Assembly: GCF_020400725.1 (NCBI RefSeq)
Contig: NZ_JAINVG010000046.1
Coordinates: forward strand, 1 to 57,370
DNA: 57,370 bases
From: Streptomyces sp. NK15101
GTDB taxonomy: Bacteria; Actinomycetota; Actinomycetes; Streptomycetales; Streptomycetaceae
Direction: 5' to 3'
The notes beneath the pieces were generated by a model. The model worked only from the letters and a program-made list of their open reading frames with translations. It searched no databases and was not told where the DNA came from. Both the position numbers and the translations under genes were made by a program. Positions 24,619-33,047 of this stretch are shown piece after piece. Numbering within the stretch: the stretch's first letter is position 1; each line of letters opens with the position of its first letter.

Positions 24619-25203
24619 TCAGGAGCGGTACGGGGTGTTCGCCTCCGCCCAGTCGGCCAGCGCCCGCGCGCACTCGGCGACCGATTCCCGCCAGGTGCGC
24701 GCGGCACCCTCGCCGGCCTCGTCGCTGACGTGCTTCACGATGCGCAGCGGCACCCCGGCGAGCTCAGCCGCCGAGGCCAGCGCGTACCCCTCCATGTCGA
24801 CCAGCGGCGCCCGCTCGGCGAGCCGGGCGCGGGCCGCCTCGTCCGAGACGAACGTGTCGCCGGTGGCCAGGACCACGTCACCGCCGTCCGGCAGCGTCAG
24901 CGGAGCGCCGTACGTCTCGCCGGTCAGCGTGGCGAGCAGCTCGCCGTCGAGGTCGTGCTGCACCACCGTGCCGACGACGTGCGTCCCGGTCCAGCCCGGC
25001 CGCAGGGCCCCGGCCGTCCCGAGGTTCACGATCCCGGACGGCCGCGGGCCCCGGCCGAGGACGGTCGCGAGCGCGGTCGCCGCGTTCACCTTGCCCATGC
25101 CGGTGAGCAGGACGGGCAGCTCCGTGTCGAGGAACTGCGCCTCCTCCTTGACGGCGAGGACGAGCAGGGGGCGGTCGGCCGTGATCTCTCCCAAGAGTTC
25201 CAT
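24619..25203 (-). CDS. Nucleosidase of the phosphorylase (MTA/SAH nucleosidase-like) superfamily
   Basis: 194 residues. Conserved elements: AVKEEAQ (acid at 20-21), LLTGMGKVNAA, NLGTAGAL, the ribose-binding VDMEGYALA and the purine-contacting VSDEAGEG with the catalytic Asp. Compared with Pfs enzymes it is slightly short. Could act on S-adenosylhomocysteine, methylthioadenosine or futalosine; the exact substrate is not decidable from sequence. ATG at 25203 is preceded by TAGCGT and 7 bases, a leaderless arrangement; GTG at 25212 is an alternative. Confidence 0.82.
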   Translation of the reverse strand: MELLGEITADRPLLVLAVKEEAQFLDTELPVLLTGMGKVNAATALATVLGRGPRPSGIVNLGTAGALRPGWTGTHVVGTVVQHDLDGELLATLTGETYGAPLTLPDGGDVVLATGDTFVSDEAARARLAERAPLVDMEGYALASAAELAGVPLRIVKHVSDEAGEGAARTWRESVAECARALADWAEANTPYRS

Positions 25204-25210
25204 GGGGCCC

Positions 25211-25216
25211 ACGCTA
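25211..25216 (-). promoter_or_regulatory. -10 box of a leaderless nucleosidase transcript
   Basis: TAGCGT on the minus strand with 7 bases to the ATG at 25203. Confidence 0.45.
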
Positions 25217-25252
25217 GTTCGAGGGCCCGCCCGTCGTACAACCGGGCGGGCC

Positions 25253-25453
25253 TCAGCCCGGGGAAGAGCCCTGTTCCGCGGGCGCCTCGCTCAGCACGCG
25301 CAGGGCCTTCGGCCCCACGCCGCCCAGAGCGGCGAGCTCGGCCGCGGGCACGCCGTCGAGCCGGGTGCACCCGGCCGCGGCGGGCGCGTGGGTTGCGGGC
25401 GCGCCGATCCCGCGCGGGAGGTCCGTCTCGGGCCGGTCGGACGCCTCGGCCAT
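25253..25453 (-). CDS. Small helix-hairpin-helix protein
   Basis: 66 residues from ATG. The C-terminal half (LDGVPAAELAALGGVGPKALRVL) has the helix-hairpin-helix pattern with the GVGPKA turn, as in small DNA-binding or DUF4332-like proteins of Streptomyces; the N-terminal LPRGIGAPATHAPAAAG looks like a second, degenerate hairpin (usually RALAAAG). The ATG lies 54 bases downstream of the VWA gene stop on the same strand, so it may end that operon. Role unknown. Confidence 0.5.
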   Translation of the reverse strand: MAEASDRPETDLPRGIGAPATHAPAAAGCTRLDGVPAAELAALGGVGPKALRVLSEAPAEQGSSPG

Positions 25454-25506
25454 GGACCGGTCGTGCCACGCGGGGGAGCCGGAGGCCGGCGAACGGCGCG
25501 GGCCGC

Positions 25507-26958
25507 TCACACCGGGAGCAGTCGGCCGATCAGTTCCCCCAGCTGACGGGCGTTGCGGCACGGGCGCATCTCCACGAGCTCGGCGTAGGCCGGGGCCACC
25601 GAGTCGCCCGTACCCCAGAGCGAGGGCTGTTCGGGGTTGAGCCAGTGGACCCGGCGCGCGCGGTCCGCGATGAGACGCAGCGCCGCGAGGTTCGGGTCGG
25701 CACCGTTGGTGCGGGCGTCGCCGAGGACGAAGACGACCGTGCGCGGGCCGATCGCCTGCGCGTACCGCTCGGCGAACTCCCCGAGCGCCGTCCCGTAGTC
25801 GCTCTGCCCGTGCCACCCCGTGAGCTCCGCCTCCGCGAGGATGCGGTCGCCGAGCCCCGCCGGGTCGGCCGCGCCCCGCGCGATCAGCCCGGTCACCTCG
25901 TCCACCCGGTTGACGAAGGCGAAGACCCGCACCCGGCTGAACTGGTCGTGCAAGGCCTGCACGAGCAGCATCGTGAACTGCGCGAAACCGGCCACCGAAC
26001 CCGACACGTCGCAGAGCAGGACCAGTTCGGGGCGCCGGGGACGGCGCCGTCGCAGGACCGGACGCACCGGCACGCCCCCGGTCGACAGCGAGCCGCGCAG
26101 GGTCCGCCGCAGATCGATCTCCCCGCGCGCCGCCCGGCGCCGCCGCGCCGCGAGCCGGGTGGCCAGCTTCCGCGCCAGCGGCCGTACCGTACGCCGCAGC
26201 TCGTCCAGCTGCGCCCGCCCCGCCAGCAGGAAGTCCACGCCGTCCGCCGTCCCCGCCACCGCCCGCCGCGCGACCCGGTCACGGCCCTGCCGCTCGGCGA
26301 CGCGCCGCCGGGCCTCGGTCCGCACGCGCTCCCGGAAGGCCTCGACGCGCCGCCGGATCTCGTCGTCGAGCAGCCGCTCGGTGAACTCGGGACCCTCGGC
26401 CGCTGCCGTCGCACGCAGCCGCTCGCGCACCCGGGCGAGCAGCGTCTCGGGGCGCAGCCGGGAGAGCGTCTGGTACGAGGACCAGCCGTCCGACTCCGGA
26501 CCGGAGCCGTAGCCGCCGAACCCGCCCACCGCCTCGGCGGCCAGCCGGTCGAGCGCGGCGCCGTCTCCGGCGGCGAGGGCCTCCGCGAGCCGGTCGCGCA
26601 GGGCGGCGAGGTCCGCGGGCGTGTCCCCGTACGCCTCGGCCGGTCCGGGAGCGGTGCCGAGCGGGAAGTACAGGTCGAAGACCTGGTCGAACACCCTCCG
26701 TCGGCCCTCTCCGTGGAGCAGCGTCGCCGCCAGCGCCTCCCGGACCCGCTCCCGGTCGGTGAAGCCGACGGCTTCGAGGGCCAGCCCCGCGTCCACGGTC
26801 TCCCCGGTCCCGATCCCGAATCCGTGCGCGCGCAGCGCCGCGACGAGCCCGGTGAGCCGCGCCGCGACCCCGGCGGCGTCCGCCGGACGGTCCGTGCCGG
26901 CCGGGCTCGCCGCGACCCCGGCGGCGTCCGCCGGTCGGTCCCCGTCCGCCGGGCTCAC
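25507..26958 (-). CDS. VWA-domain protein (CoxE-like) paired with MoxR ATPase
   Basis: 483 residues, GTG start overlapping the moxR stop (GTGA). Residues 30-330 form a mostly helical, Arg-rich region; the von Willebrand A domain follows with the MIDAS motif CDVSGSVAG and a later TGWHGQSDYGTAL and VFVLGDARTN. MoxR-VWA pairs act as chaperone-like modules in metal insertion or assembly of large enzymes, but no obvious client gene is adjacent. The N-terminus carries a 16-residue repeat (DRPADAAGVAA twice) produced by a 48-bp duplication. Confidence 0.85.
   Translation of the reverse strand: MSPADGDRPADAAGVAASPAGTDRPADAAGVAARLTGLVAALRAHGFGIGTGETVDAGLALEAVGFTDRERVREALAATLLHGEGRRRVFDQVFDLYFPLGTAPGPAEAYGDTPADLAALRDRLAEALAAGDGAALDRLAAEAVGGFGGYGSGPESDGWSSYQTLSRLRPETLLARVRERLRATAAAEGPEFTERLLDDEIRRRVEAFRERVRTEARRRVAERQGRDRVARRAVAGTADGVDFLLAGRAQLDELRRTVRPLARKLATRLAARRRRAARGEIDLRRTLRGSLSTGGVPVRPVLRRRRPRRPELVLLCDVSGSVAGFAQFTMLLVQALHDQFSRVRVFAFVNRVDEVTGLIARGAADPAGLGDRILAEAELTGWHGQSDYGTALGEFAERYAQAIGPRTVVFVLGDARTNGADPNLAALRLIADRARRVHWLNPEQPSLWGTGDSVAPAYAELVEMRPCRNARQLGELIGRLLPV
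26861..26956. repeat. 48-bp tandem duplication at the start of the VWA gene
   Basis: Units 26861-26908 and 26909-26956 differ at a few positions. They encode the duplicated DRPADAAGVAA segment immediately after the start codon. Confidence 0.85.
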
Positions 26959-27824
26959 ACCGTGTCCAGGTCGAGCTTGGCCGCCGCCTTCGCGATGTCT
27001 TCCTGGTGCTTGAGGAGGACGCCGAGGGTCTCCCGGACGACCCGTTCGTCCAGCCGGTCCGCACCGAGCGCGAGCAGCGTGCGGGCCCAGTCGATCGTCT
27101 CCGACACGGACGGCACCTTCCGCAGGTCCATCGCCCGCAACGCCCCCACGACCCGTACGACGGACGCGGCGAGTCCGGCGTCGAGGCCGGGGACCTTGAG
27201 GGTCACGATCCTGCGCTCCAGCTCCTCCTCGGGGAAGCCGATGTGCAGGAAGAGGCAGCGCCGGCGCAGGGCCTCGGACAGCTCGCGGCTCGCGTTCGAG
27301 GTGAGCACGGTGAACGGCCGCCGCGTCGCCTTGATCGTGCCGAGCTCGGGCACGGTCACCTGGAAGTCGCTGAGGACCTCCAGGAGCAGCCCCTCCACCT
27401 CGACGTCGGCCTTGTCGGTCTCGTCGATCAGCAGCACCGTCGGCTCCTCGGACCGGATCGCGGTGAGCAGCGGCCGGGGGAGCAGGAACTCCTCGCCGAA
27501 GATGTCCGTCCGCGCCTCGTCCCAGGACTCGCCCCGCCCGGCCGTGATGCGCAGCAGCTGCTTGGCGTGGTTCCACTCGTAGAGCGCGCGGGACTCGTCC
27601 ACGCCCTCGTAGCACTGCAGTCTGACCAGACGTGCCCCCGTGACCTCGGTGACGGCCTTGGCGAGCTGCGTCTTGCCGACGCCGGCCGGGCCCTCGACGA
27701 GCAGCGGCTTGCCCAGCCGGTCGGCGAGGAAGACGGTGGTGGCGACGGCCGGCGACGCCAGGTAGCCGGTCGTGGCGAGCCGTTCGGCGACGTCGTCGAC
27801 GGAGGTGAAGAATCCGGTCGTCAT
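26955..27824 (-). CDS. MoxR-family AAA+ ATPase
   Basis: 289 residues. Walker A GPAGVGKT, Walker B VLLIDETDKAD, sensor-1 TSNASRELS and the arginine region RRRCLFLHIGFP. The N-terminal 10-30 is the usual short lid. MoxR ATPases work with the VWA protein encoded next (GTGA overlap). The ATG is preceded by GGGGGA. A perfect 12-bp palindrome lies 30 bases before the start, possibly an operator. Confidence 0.9.
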   Translation of the reverse strand: MTTGFFTSVDDVAERLATTGYLASPAVATTVFLADRLGKPLLVEGPAGVGKTQLAKAVTEVTGARLVRLQCYEGVDESRALYEWNHAKQLLRITAGRGESWDEARTDIFGEEFLLPRPLLTAIRSEEPTVLLIDETDKADVEVEGLLLEVLSDFQVTVPELGTIKATRRPFTVLTSNASRELSEALRRRCLFLHIGFPEEELERRIVTLKVPGLDAGLAASVVRVVGALRAMDLRKVPSVSETIDWARTLLALGADRLDERVVRETLGVLLKHQEDIAKAAAKLDLDTV

Positions 27825-27853
27825 GGCTGTCCCCCCGGGGAAGCGGAATCTCT

Positions 27854-27865
27854 TACTGGCCAGTA
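27854..27865. promoter_or_regulatory. Palindrome TACTGGCCAGTA upstream of moxR
   Basis: A perfect 12-bp palindrome 30-41 bases before the moxR ATG. The TAC...GTA ends are typical of TetR-family operators. The regulator is not encoded next to it. Confidence 0.5.
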
Positions 27866-28006
27866 GCCTCAGCTGTACTTGATCAGATCGGGCACCACCG
27901 CACAACCGTCCCGCGCGAGCTCCGTGCCGAGCGCGGGGCGGCGGGCACTGGTGCAATGGGGGGACCGGGTGTGCCACCCGGAGGCCCGCACGGCGGTGGA
28001 GGTGTC

Positions 28007-29242
28007 GTGACGGAACGGGACGAGGCCCTCCTCACCAGGGCACGGGCCCTGGAGCAGGCGATCGGCGAGATCGGCACGACGCTCGACGAGACGACCACCT
28101 GCCGCGAACTGGCGTCCTTCCTCGCCCGCCACCTCCACGGCTCCGTCACGGTCGACCTGCTCGACGAACCGGGAGGCCGGCCCCGGCACGCGGCGTCGGC
28201 CGACCCGCAGGGCCCCGGATCTCCCACCGGCATCCCGGCCGCGTCCCGGCCTTCCGCCACGGGCCCGTCCGCCTCCGAAGCTTCCGCCCCCGGCCCGGCG
28301 GCCTTCGGGGCTTCTCCCGAGGAGCGGGCCGTCTCCGCAGCTTCCGCCGGGCCCCCGGACGCCCCCGGTCTCGCCGTACCCCTCGCCGTCCACGACGAGG
28401 AGCCCTTCGGGACCGTGATCGTCACGCGTCACGGGCCCGGTTTCTCCGCCGACGAGTTCGCGGTCCTCCGGCACGCGGCCCGGCTGGCCGCACGGCACCT
28501 CGGTCATGCCCGCCGCCTCGTCGCCACCGAGGACACCGCGCTCCACCTCCAGCGCGCCCTCGTCGCCGAACCGGGCCGGCCGCACCCCAACCTGGAGATC
28601 GCGGGCGGCTACCTCCCGGCGGGCCCCCGCGCCCTCGTGGGCGGCGACTGGTTCGAGACCGTGCGCCTCCACTTCGGCCGCAGCCTTCTCGTCGTCGGCG
28701 ACGTGATGGGCCACGGGCTCGACGCGGCCGTCGACATGAACGCCTACCGCACGGCGCTCCGCGAGGTCGCCGCGACCGATCTGCCGCCGCACCGGGTGCT
28801 GCGCCACCTCGACTCGGTGGTCGCCGGGGACGACGCCCGTCGCCCCGCCACCTGCCTGCTCGTCCGGGTGGACCCGGCCCGTGGCACCGCCACCTTCGCC
28901 AGCGCCGGGCATCTGCCACCCGTCGTGTTCGGCCCGGACGGCTCCGCCGAGCTCGTCGACCTCCCGGTGGGGCCGCCGCTGGGCACCGGCGTCGGCGGCT
29001 ACGAGCCCACCACGCGCCCGCTCGCCCCGGGCGAGACCCTGCTGATCTTCACCGACGGCCTCGTCGAACGGCGCGGGGAGGACATCGACCTCTCGCTCGC
29101 CCGCCTCGCCGCCCTCCGGCTCCCCGCGGGCTCCGGCCCCGAGCAGGTCGTCGAAGAGGTGCTCCACCGCCTCGACGCGCATCACGCGGAGGACGACGTG
29201 GCCGTCCTCGCCGCCCGCGTCCGCGCCCGCCCCACACCGTGA
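28007..29242 (+). CDS. GAF-SpoIIE PP2C phosphatase
   Basis: 411 residues from GTG (GGAGG ends 4 bases upstream, slightly close). A GAF-like sensor occupies about 10-185, interrupted by an Ala/Pro/Ser-rich insertion (about 65-120) that is repetitive (ASEASAPGPAAFGASP). PP2C domain at about 200-405: GGDWFETV, VVGDVMGHGLDAA, SAGHLPPVV, LLIFTDGLVER, AEDDVAVLAARV. Soluble, with no kinase or STAS domain. Likely acts on an anti-anti-sigma factor elsewhere in the genome. Confidence 0.87.
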   Translation: MTERDEALLTRARALEQAIGEIGTTLDETTTCRELASFLARHLHGSVTVDLLDEPGGRPRHAASADPQGPGSPTGIPAASRPSATGPSASEASAPGPAAFGASPEERAVSAASAGPPDAPGLAVPLAVHDEEPFGTVIVTRHGPGFSADEFAVLRHAARLAARHLGHARRLVATEDTALHLQRALVAEPGRPHPNLEIAGGYLPAGPRALVGGDWFETVRLHFGRSLLVVGDVMGHGLDAAVDMNAYRTALREVAATDLPPHRVLRHLDSVVAGDDARRPATCLLVRVDPARGTATFASAGHLPPVVFGPDGSAELVDLPVGPPLGTGVGGYEPTTRPLAPGETLLIFTDGLVERRGEDIDLSLARLAALRLPAGSGPEQVVEEVLHRLDAHHAEDDVAVLAARVRARPTP

Positions 29243-29378
29243 CACAGGGTCACCTCATCCCCACGCGTAGCCGTGACGCACGGTCACGCCACCCCCGCCG
29301 ACTACCTGTTTCACGCCGTGGCGTGATTGTTGCGGCAGGACGCTTGTGCGTGGCCCCGGGGCCCGGCACGCTCCTCGT

Positions 29379-29744
29379 ATGAACACGGCCCGGCATGCCA
29401 GTGAACGTCTGATGAGCTGGCCCTCGCTGACCCCCGGCCGCGCCCATTGCGGCGCCGAGCTCGGACTGGGCACCGGGACGCAGGAGATCGTCCACTTCCA
29501 CGGTGAACACGAGGCGGACGTCCACCTCACACGCGCCATGGTCGCGAAGCTGCGCCCGGCCCTCCTGGGGTCGAGCGCCGTCCGGCTGCGGGCCGGATCG
29601 GGCTGGGTGACGGTCCGTCTGGACATGGGCTCGGACATCGACCTGCTCGCCACCCTGGTGAGCGCCGCCCTCCAGGCCAACGGCGTCCCCGACGCCGCTC
29701 CGGACGGCTGCACCCGCACCCTCCCGGTCCCCCGCACCCGCTGA
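29379..29744 (+). CDS. DUF5519 / luciferase-domain family protein
   Basis: 121 residues. The family pattern is clear: ERLMSWPSLT, EIVHFHGEHEADVHLT, SAVRLRAGSGWVTVRLD and DLLATLVSAALQAN. The name luciferase domain is historic; no activity is established. ATG selected; CACGCT six bases before it may be the -10 of a leaderless transcript. No operon partners; it converges on the thioesterase gene. Confidence 0.7.
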   Translation: MNTARHASERLMSWPSLTPGRAHCGAELGLGTGTQEIVHFHGEHEADVHLTRAMVAKLRPALLGSSAVRLRAGSGWVTVRLDMGSDIDLLATLVSAALQANGVPDAAPDGCTRTLPVPRTR

Positions 29745-29766
29745 GCCCCCGGAAGTCGCCGCAGGA

Positions 29767-30258
29767 CTACGAGGGGACCGGGAAGAGCATGCACGTGCTC
29801 GTCGCGTGAGCGAGGAGCCGGTCCTCCGCGTCGTACAGGCCAGCCTCCGCCAGTGCCGTGCGGCGCCCCTGCGACAGCACCGTGCCGACGGCCCGGATCT
29901 TGCCCGTGTCCATCGTGACCGGGCGGAGGAAGCGGGTCGACAGGTCGAGCGAGGTGTACGCCGTGCCCAGCGGGAGCGTGCTGTGCACCGCGCAGCCGGC
30001 GGCCGAGTCGAGCAGGGTCGCGTAGACCCCGCCGTGCACGCTTCCGATCGGGTTGTAGTGCTCCTCGCCGGGTTCGAGCGCGAACACCGCGCGCCCCGGC
30101 TCGACCTCCTCCAGGGTGAAGCCGAGCAGGGCGGCGATCGGCGGCGCGGGCAGCCGGCCCGCCACCATCTCCCGCAGGAAGTCGATGCCCGCCATCGACA
30201 TCGCGGCGCGCGCGGTGACCCCGGCGTCCTCCCACTCGACCGTGCGTGACCGCCCCAT
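29767..30258 (-). CDS. PaaI-family hot-dog thioesterase
   Basis: 163 residues. Hot-dog fold with the catalytic region NPIGSVHGGVYATLLDSAAG (His and Asp positions of the PaaI type) and the strand TSLDLSTRFLRPV. Hydrolyses acyl-CoA thioesters; the acyl group is unknown. The ATG at 30258 is chosen for its GGAG at 5 bases; a GTG at 30264 is equally open. Read divergently from the HxlR regulator and preceded by TTGACA-N18-TAGCTT with operator-like repeats. Confidence 0.85.
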   Translation of the reverse strand: MGRSRTVEWEDAGVTARAAMSMAGIDFLREMVAGRLPAPPIAALLGFTLEEVEPGRAVFALEPGEEHYNPIGSVHGGVYATLLDSAAGCAVHSTLPLGTAYTSLDLSTRFLRPVTMDTGKIRAVGTVLSQGRRTALAEAGLYDAEDRLLAHATSTCMLFPVPS

Positions 30259-30281
30259 CGCCACTCCACTCCGCTCACCAT

Positions 30282-30339
30282 CTGGCTCTGTATGGCGAAG
30301 CTAGCCTCGGTGCCGGCTGACTGTCAACGACAGAGCCAG
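30282..30339. promoter_or_regulatory. Inverted repeat across the thioesterase-HxlR intergenic region
   Basis: CTGGCTCTGT (30282-30291) and ACAGAGCCAG (30330-30339) are perfect 10-base complements 38 bases apart. A perfect 12-bp palindrome AGCCAGCTGGCT (30334-30345) adjoins the right arm. They bracket the thioesterase promoter and touch the HxlR -10 box. Confidence 0.65.
30298..30327 (-). promoter_or_regulatory. Promoter of the thioesterase gene
   Basis: TTGACA (30322-30327), 18-base spacer, TAGCTT (30298-30303) on the minus strand, lying between the arms of the inverted repeat. Confidence 0.6.
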
Positions 30340-30344
30340 CTGGC

Positions 30345-30350
30345 TACAGT
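30345..30350 (+). promoter_or_regulatory. -10 box of a leaderless HxlR transcript
   Basis: TACAGT followed by 6 bases and the ATG at 30357; the palindrome AGCCAGCTGGCT overlaps its first base. Confidence 0.5.
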
Positions 30351-30356
30351 GGGCGG

Positions 30357-30833
30357 ATGAACTGGCTGGAGACGGATACGGAGAACTGCCCGGTTCGCCG
30401 TGCCCTGGACGTCGTGGGCGAGAAGTGGAGCCTGCTCATCCTGCGCGAGGCCTTCAACGGCGTCCGCCGGTACGACGAGTTCCGCCACCACCTCGGCCTC
30501 TCGGAAGCCGTCCTCGCGGACCGCCTCCGCAAGCTCGTCGCCGCCGGGGTCCTGCGCAGCGAGCCCTACCGCGAACCCGGCGCCCGCACCCGCCACGAGT
30601 ACCGGCTCACCCGCAAGGGCGTCGACCTCTGGCCCGTGCTCCTCGCCCTCAAGCAGTGGGGCGACACCCACGCCGCCGAGCCCGAGGGGCCGGTCCTCGA
30701 CATCCGGCACACCGACTGCGGCGCCCCCGTCCGCGTCGTCGTCCAGTGCGAGGGCGAGGAACGGGCCACCCTCACCGCCCGAGACGTCACCGTCCGCCCC
30801 GGCCCCGGCGCCCGCCCGCTCCCGGCCCGCTGA
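30357..30833 (+). CDS. HxlR-family winged-helix regulator
   Basis: 158 residues. The family signature is complete: Cys11 followed by RRALDVVGEKWSLLILREAF, YDEFRHHLGLSEAVLADRLRKLVAAGVL, and the wing YRLTRKGVDLWPVLLALKQWG. The N-terminal Cys is the redox or electrophile sensor in several relatives (YodB, HypR). A C-terminal extension (115-158) contains a second Cys-rich segment (TDCGAPV, QCEG). Divergent from the thioesterase; the operator repeats suggest it represses both. Confidence 0.9.
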   Translation: MNWLETDTENCPVRRALDVVGEKWSLLILREAFNGVRRYDEFRHHLGLSEAVLADRLRKLVAAGVLRSEPYREPGARTRHEYRLTRKGVDLWPVLLALKQWGDTHAAEPEGPVLDIRHTDCGAPVRVVVQCEGEERATLTARDVTVRPGPGARPLPAR

Positions 30834-30849
30834 ACCGAGCCGGACCGCC

Positions 30850-31161
30850 TCAGCCGGACCGATCCGCGGGGGTGCCGTCCGCACCGTAGAAGCGGCCCTC
30901 TTCACAGAGGGCGTCGATCTCGGCGTTCTCCTCCTCGCTCAACTGTCCGTCCAGCGCGACGCCGATGACGTGCCGGGCACGGGACAGGCGCCGGGCGACG
31001 TCCCAGTCGAGGACGAACGTGCCGAGGGTGTGGGCGTCAGCGGTTCCGGACGCCATGCGGGATCCGATCCGGTCGAGCGAGACCACGAACTCGTTCAGGT
31101 CCCGCAGGACGGAGACGACCTCGTCGAGGGGGAGACGGATCTCCCGGTGGGACACGTCCAT
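30850..31161 (-). CDS. Conserved hypothetical protein (helical, acidic C-terminus)
   Basis: 103 residues from ATG. Residues 5-60 form amphipathic helices (PLDEVVSVLRDLNEFVVSLDRI, then VLDWDVARRLSRARHVIG), and the C-terminus is acidic (LSEEENAEIDALCEEGRFYG). No domain recognised. The only Cys is near the end. It converges on the HxlR gene and its start codon has GGAG at 12 bases, rather far. Confidence 0.55.
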   Translation of the reverse strand: MDVSHREIRLPLDEVVSVLRDLNEFVVSLDRIGSRMASGTADAHTLGTFVLDWDVARRLSRARHVIGVALDGQLSEEENAEIDALCEEGRFYGADGTPADRSG

Positions 31162-31342
31162 CGACCGATTCAACTCCTGGAACTCGTGAACCCGCGCTTC
31201 TGCCCCGACCGTGATCCCGCTCGACCCGTGCCCGTGCGCCGTGCGGAAGCCAAAAGCCGGACGGTCACCGTACTCCGCCGGCCCCACCCGTTCGGCCCCA
31301 CCCCTGAGATGTCCCGGCGCCCCGCCGGGTACCTCACCAGGC

Positions 31343-32197
31343 ATGCCCTCCACATCCGGTCCGCCGCGCGACGGTCCCCCCGCCGAACACGGCCACTGGT
31401 TCGCACGGCTCCACGCGCGCGTCCTCGCCTCCTCGGTCGGCCTCGCCTGGAGCCGCGGCCGGGCCATGGAACTCATGCACCGCGCCATGGGCTTCGCGGC
31501 GCTCAGCCTGCTCACCCTCGTCCCCCTGCTCATCGTCGTCGCCGCGGCCGACCTCGCCAGCGGCCAGGGCTTCGCCCGCTGGCTGGTCCAGGGCCTCGGA
31601 GTCTCCGAGGTCTCGCAGGAGGAGGTCGAGCGGCTCTTCGGCCAGCCGGGACAGGCGCTGCAGCGCACCACCGCCTTCGGTCTCGCCGCCCTCGCCGCCT
31701 TCGGCGTCACCTTCGGCTCCGCCGTGCAGACCGGGTACGAGCGGGTCTGGGACCTCCCCACCGCGCGCTGGCACACCATGTGGCGGCACGTCGTCTGGCT
31801 CGCCGTCCTCGTCGCGTCCCTGCTGCTCTTCGTCGCCTTCCCCGCACCCGAGAACGCGCCGGCGGGCGTCACCGCCCTCGTCGCCCTCGGCGACCTCCTC
31901 GGCACCTTCGTCTTCTTCTGGTGGTCCCAGCGCTTCCTGCTCTGCGGTCGCATCCGCTGGCGCGCCCTCGCCCCCGGCGCCGTACTCACCGCCCTCGGAC
32001 TGCTCGGGCTGCGGATCTTCTCGCAGCTCGTCTTCTCCCCGCTGATCGCCTCGAACGCCGTGACGTACGGTCAGTTCGGCACCGTCCTCGTCCTCCAGTC
32101 CTGGCTCGTGGGCGTCGGCTTCGTCGTGTACGGAGGCGCCCTCGTCGGACGCCTCGTCCACGAACACCTCCTACGCCGCCGACTGCGCCGCCTGTGA
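31343..32197 (+). CDS. YihY/BrkB-like inner membrane protein
   Basis: 284 residues with about six hydrophobic segments. Group landmarks: the amphipathic start MELMHRAMGFAALSLLTLVPLL, the loop QTGYERVWDLP, and SPLIASNAVTYGQFGTVLVLQSWL. The family is widespread and its function is uncertain (not ribonuclease BN). Alone in its transcript; it converges on the ABC permease gene seven bases away. Confidence 0.8.
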   Translation: MPSTSGPPRDGPPAEHGHWFARLHARVLASSVGLAWSRGRAMELMHRAMGFAALSLLTLVPLLIVVAAADLASGQGFARWLVQGLGVSEVSQEEVERLFGQPGQALQRTTAFGLAALAAFGVTFGSAVQTGYERVWDLPTARWHTMWRHVVWLAVLVASLLLFVAFPAPENAPAGVTALVALGDLLGTFVFFWWSQRFLLCGRIRWRALAPGAVLTALGLLGLRIFSQLVFSPLIASNAVTYGQFGTVLVLQSWLVGVGFVVYGGALVGRLVHEHLLRRRLRRL

Positions 32198-32204
32198 CGG
32201 GCGC

Positions 32205-33047
32205 CTACTGGTCCCGGCCCCGCACCGCGAGGACCGTCACCGCCGCCCCGCCCAGCGCCCACAGCGCGAACACCAGCCACGCGCCGCCCGCCGACCACGG
32301 GAACAGCTCCTCGGCGGGCGGCCCCGCGTCCGCGAGCCGCTGCCAGGCGTGCAGCGGGGTCGCGTGCGCGAGCACCGCCGTCAGGTGACGCCGGTCCGAG
32401 AGCACCGCGGGCAGCAGCAGGAGCAGGACGAACGCGCCGACGATCGAGACCGCGCTCTTCCGCAGCAGCGCGCCGACCGCCATCCCGGCCACCGCGCACA
32501 CCGGGGCGAGCAGGGCCGAGGCCACGACGATGCGCAGCGCTCCCGGGTGGGTGATCGGCAGCCCGATGTCCCGGGCCGACAGCACGGCCTGCGTCGACCA
32601 GAACGACCCTGCCGCGACCACCGCCCCGAAGAGGACCTGCACCACCGTCACGACCAGCACCTTCGCCGCCATGAGCGCGCCCCGTGCCGGCACCGCCGTG
32701 AACGTCGTACGGATCAGCCCGCTGCCGTACTCGCCGACCACCGCGACCGCCCCCATGGCGCCCGAGGCGAGGATCAGGACCAGCGCCGCGTTGTACGTGA
32801 AGGCGTCCCACAGCGCCATGCCGTTCGCCATGAACTCGGCCCGGCCCCCCTCGTCGTACTGGAGCCAGTAGCGGTAGTGGTCCCAGGCGGTGCCGAGGTT
32901 GAAGGCGACCACGGCGAGCGCGCCGAGCAGCAGCGACCAGCCCGTCGAGCGCAGCGACCACAGCTTCAGCCACTCCGACCCCACCAGGTCACGGAAACGG
33001 GCACGGGGCTCCACCACGGGGGCCACGGGAGCATCGAAGGTCGTCAT
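32205..33047 (-). CDS. ABC-2 type transporter permease
   Basis: 280 residues, about six membrane helices beginning after a cytoplasmic lead (FRDLVGSEWLKLWSLRSTGWSLL), a hallmark of ABC-2 permeases. The central region GYGSGLIRTTFTAVPARGALMAAK-type loop is seen as EYGSGLIRTTF. The ATGA overlap with the ATPase gene shows a complete two-gene exporter. Likely exports a drug or lipid and is controlled by the divergent two-component system. Confidence 0.87.
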   Translation of the reverse strand: MTTFDAPVAPVVEPRARFRDLVGSEWLKLWSLRSTGWSLLLGALAVVAFNLGTAWDHYRYWLQYDEGGRAEFMANGMALWDAFTYNAALVLILASGAMGAVAVVGEYGSGLIRTTFTAVPARGALMAAKVLVVTVVQVLFGAVVAAGSFWSTQAVLSARDIGLPITHPGALRIVVASALLAPVCAVAGMAVGALLRKSAVSIVGAFVLLLLLPAVLSDRRHLTAVLAHATPLHAWQRLADAGPPAEELFPWSAGGAWLVFALWALGGAAVTVLAVRGRDQ

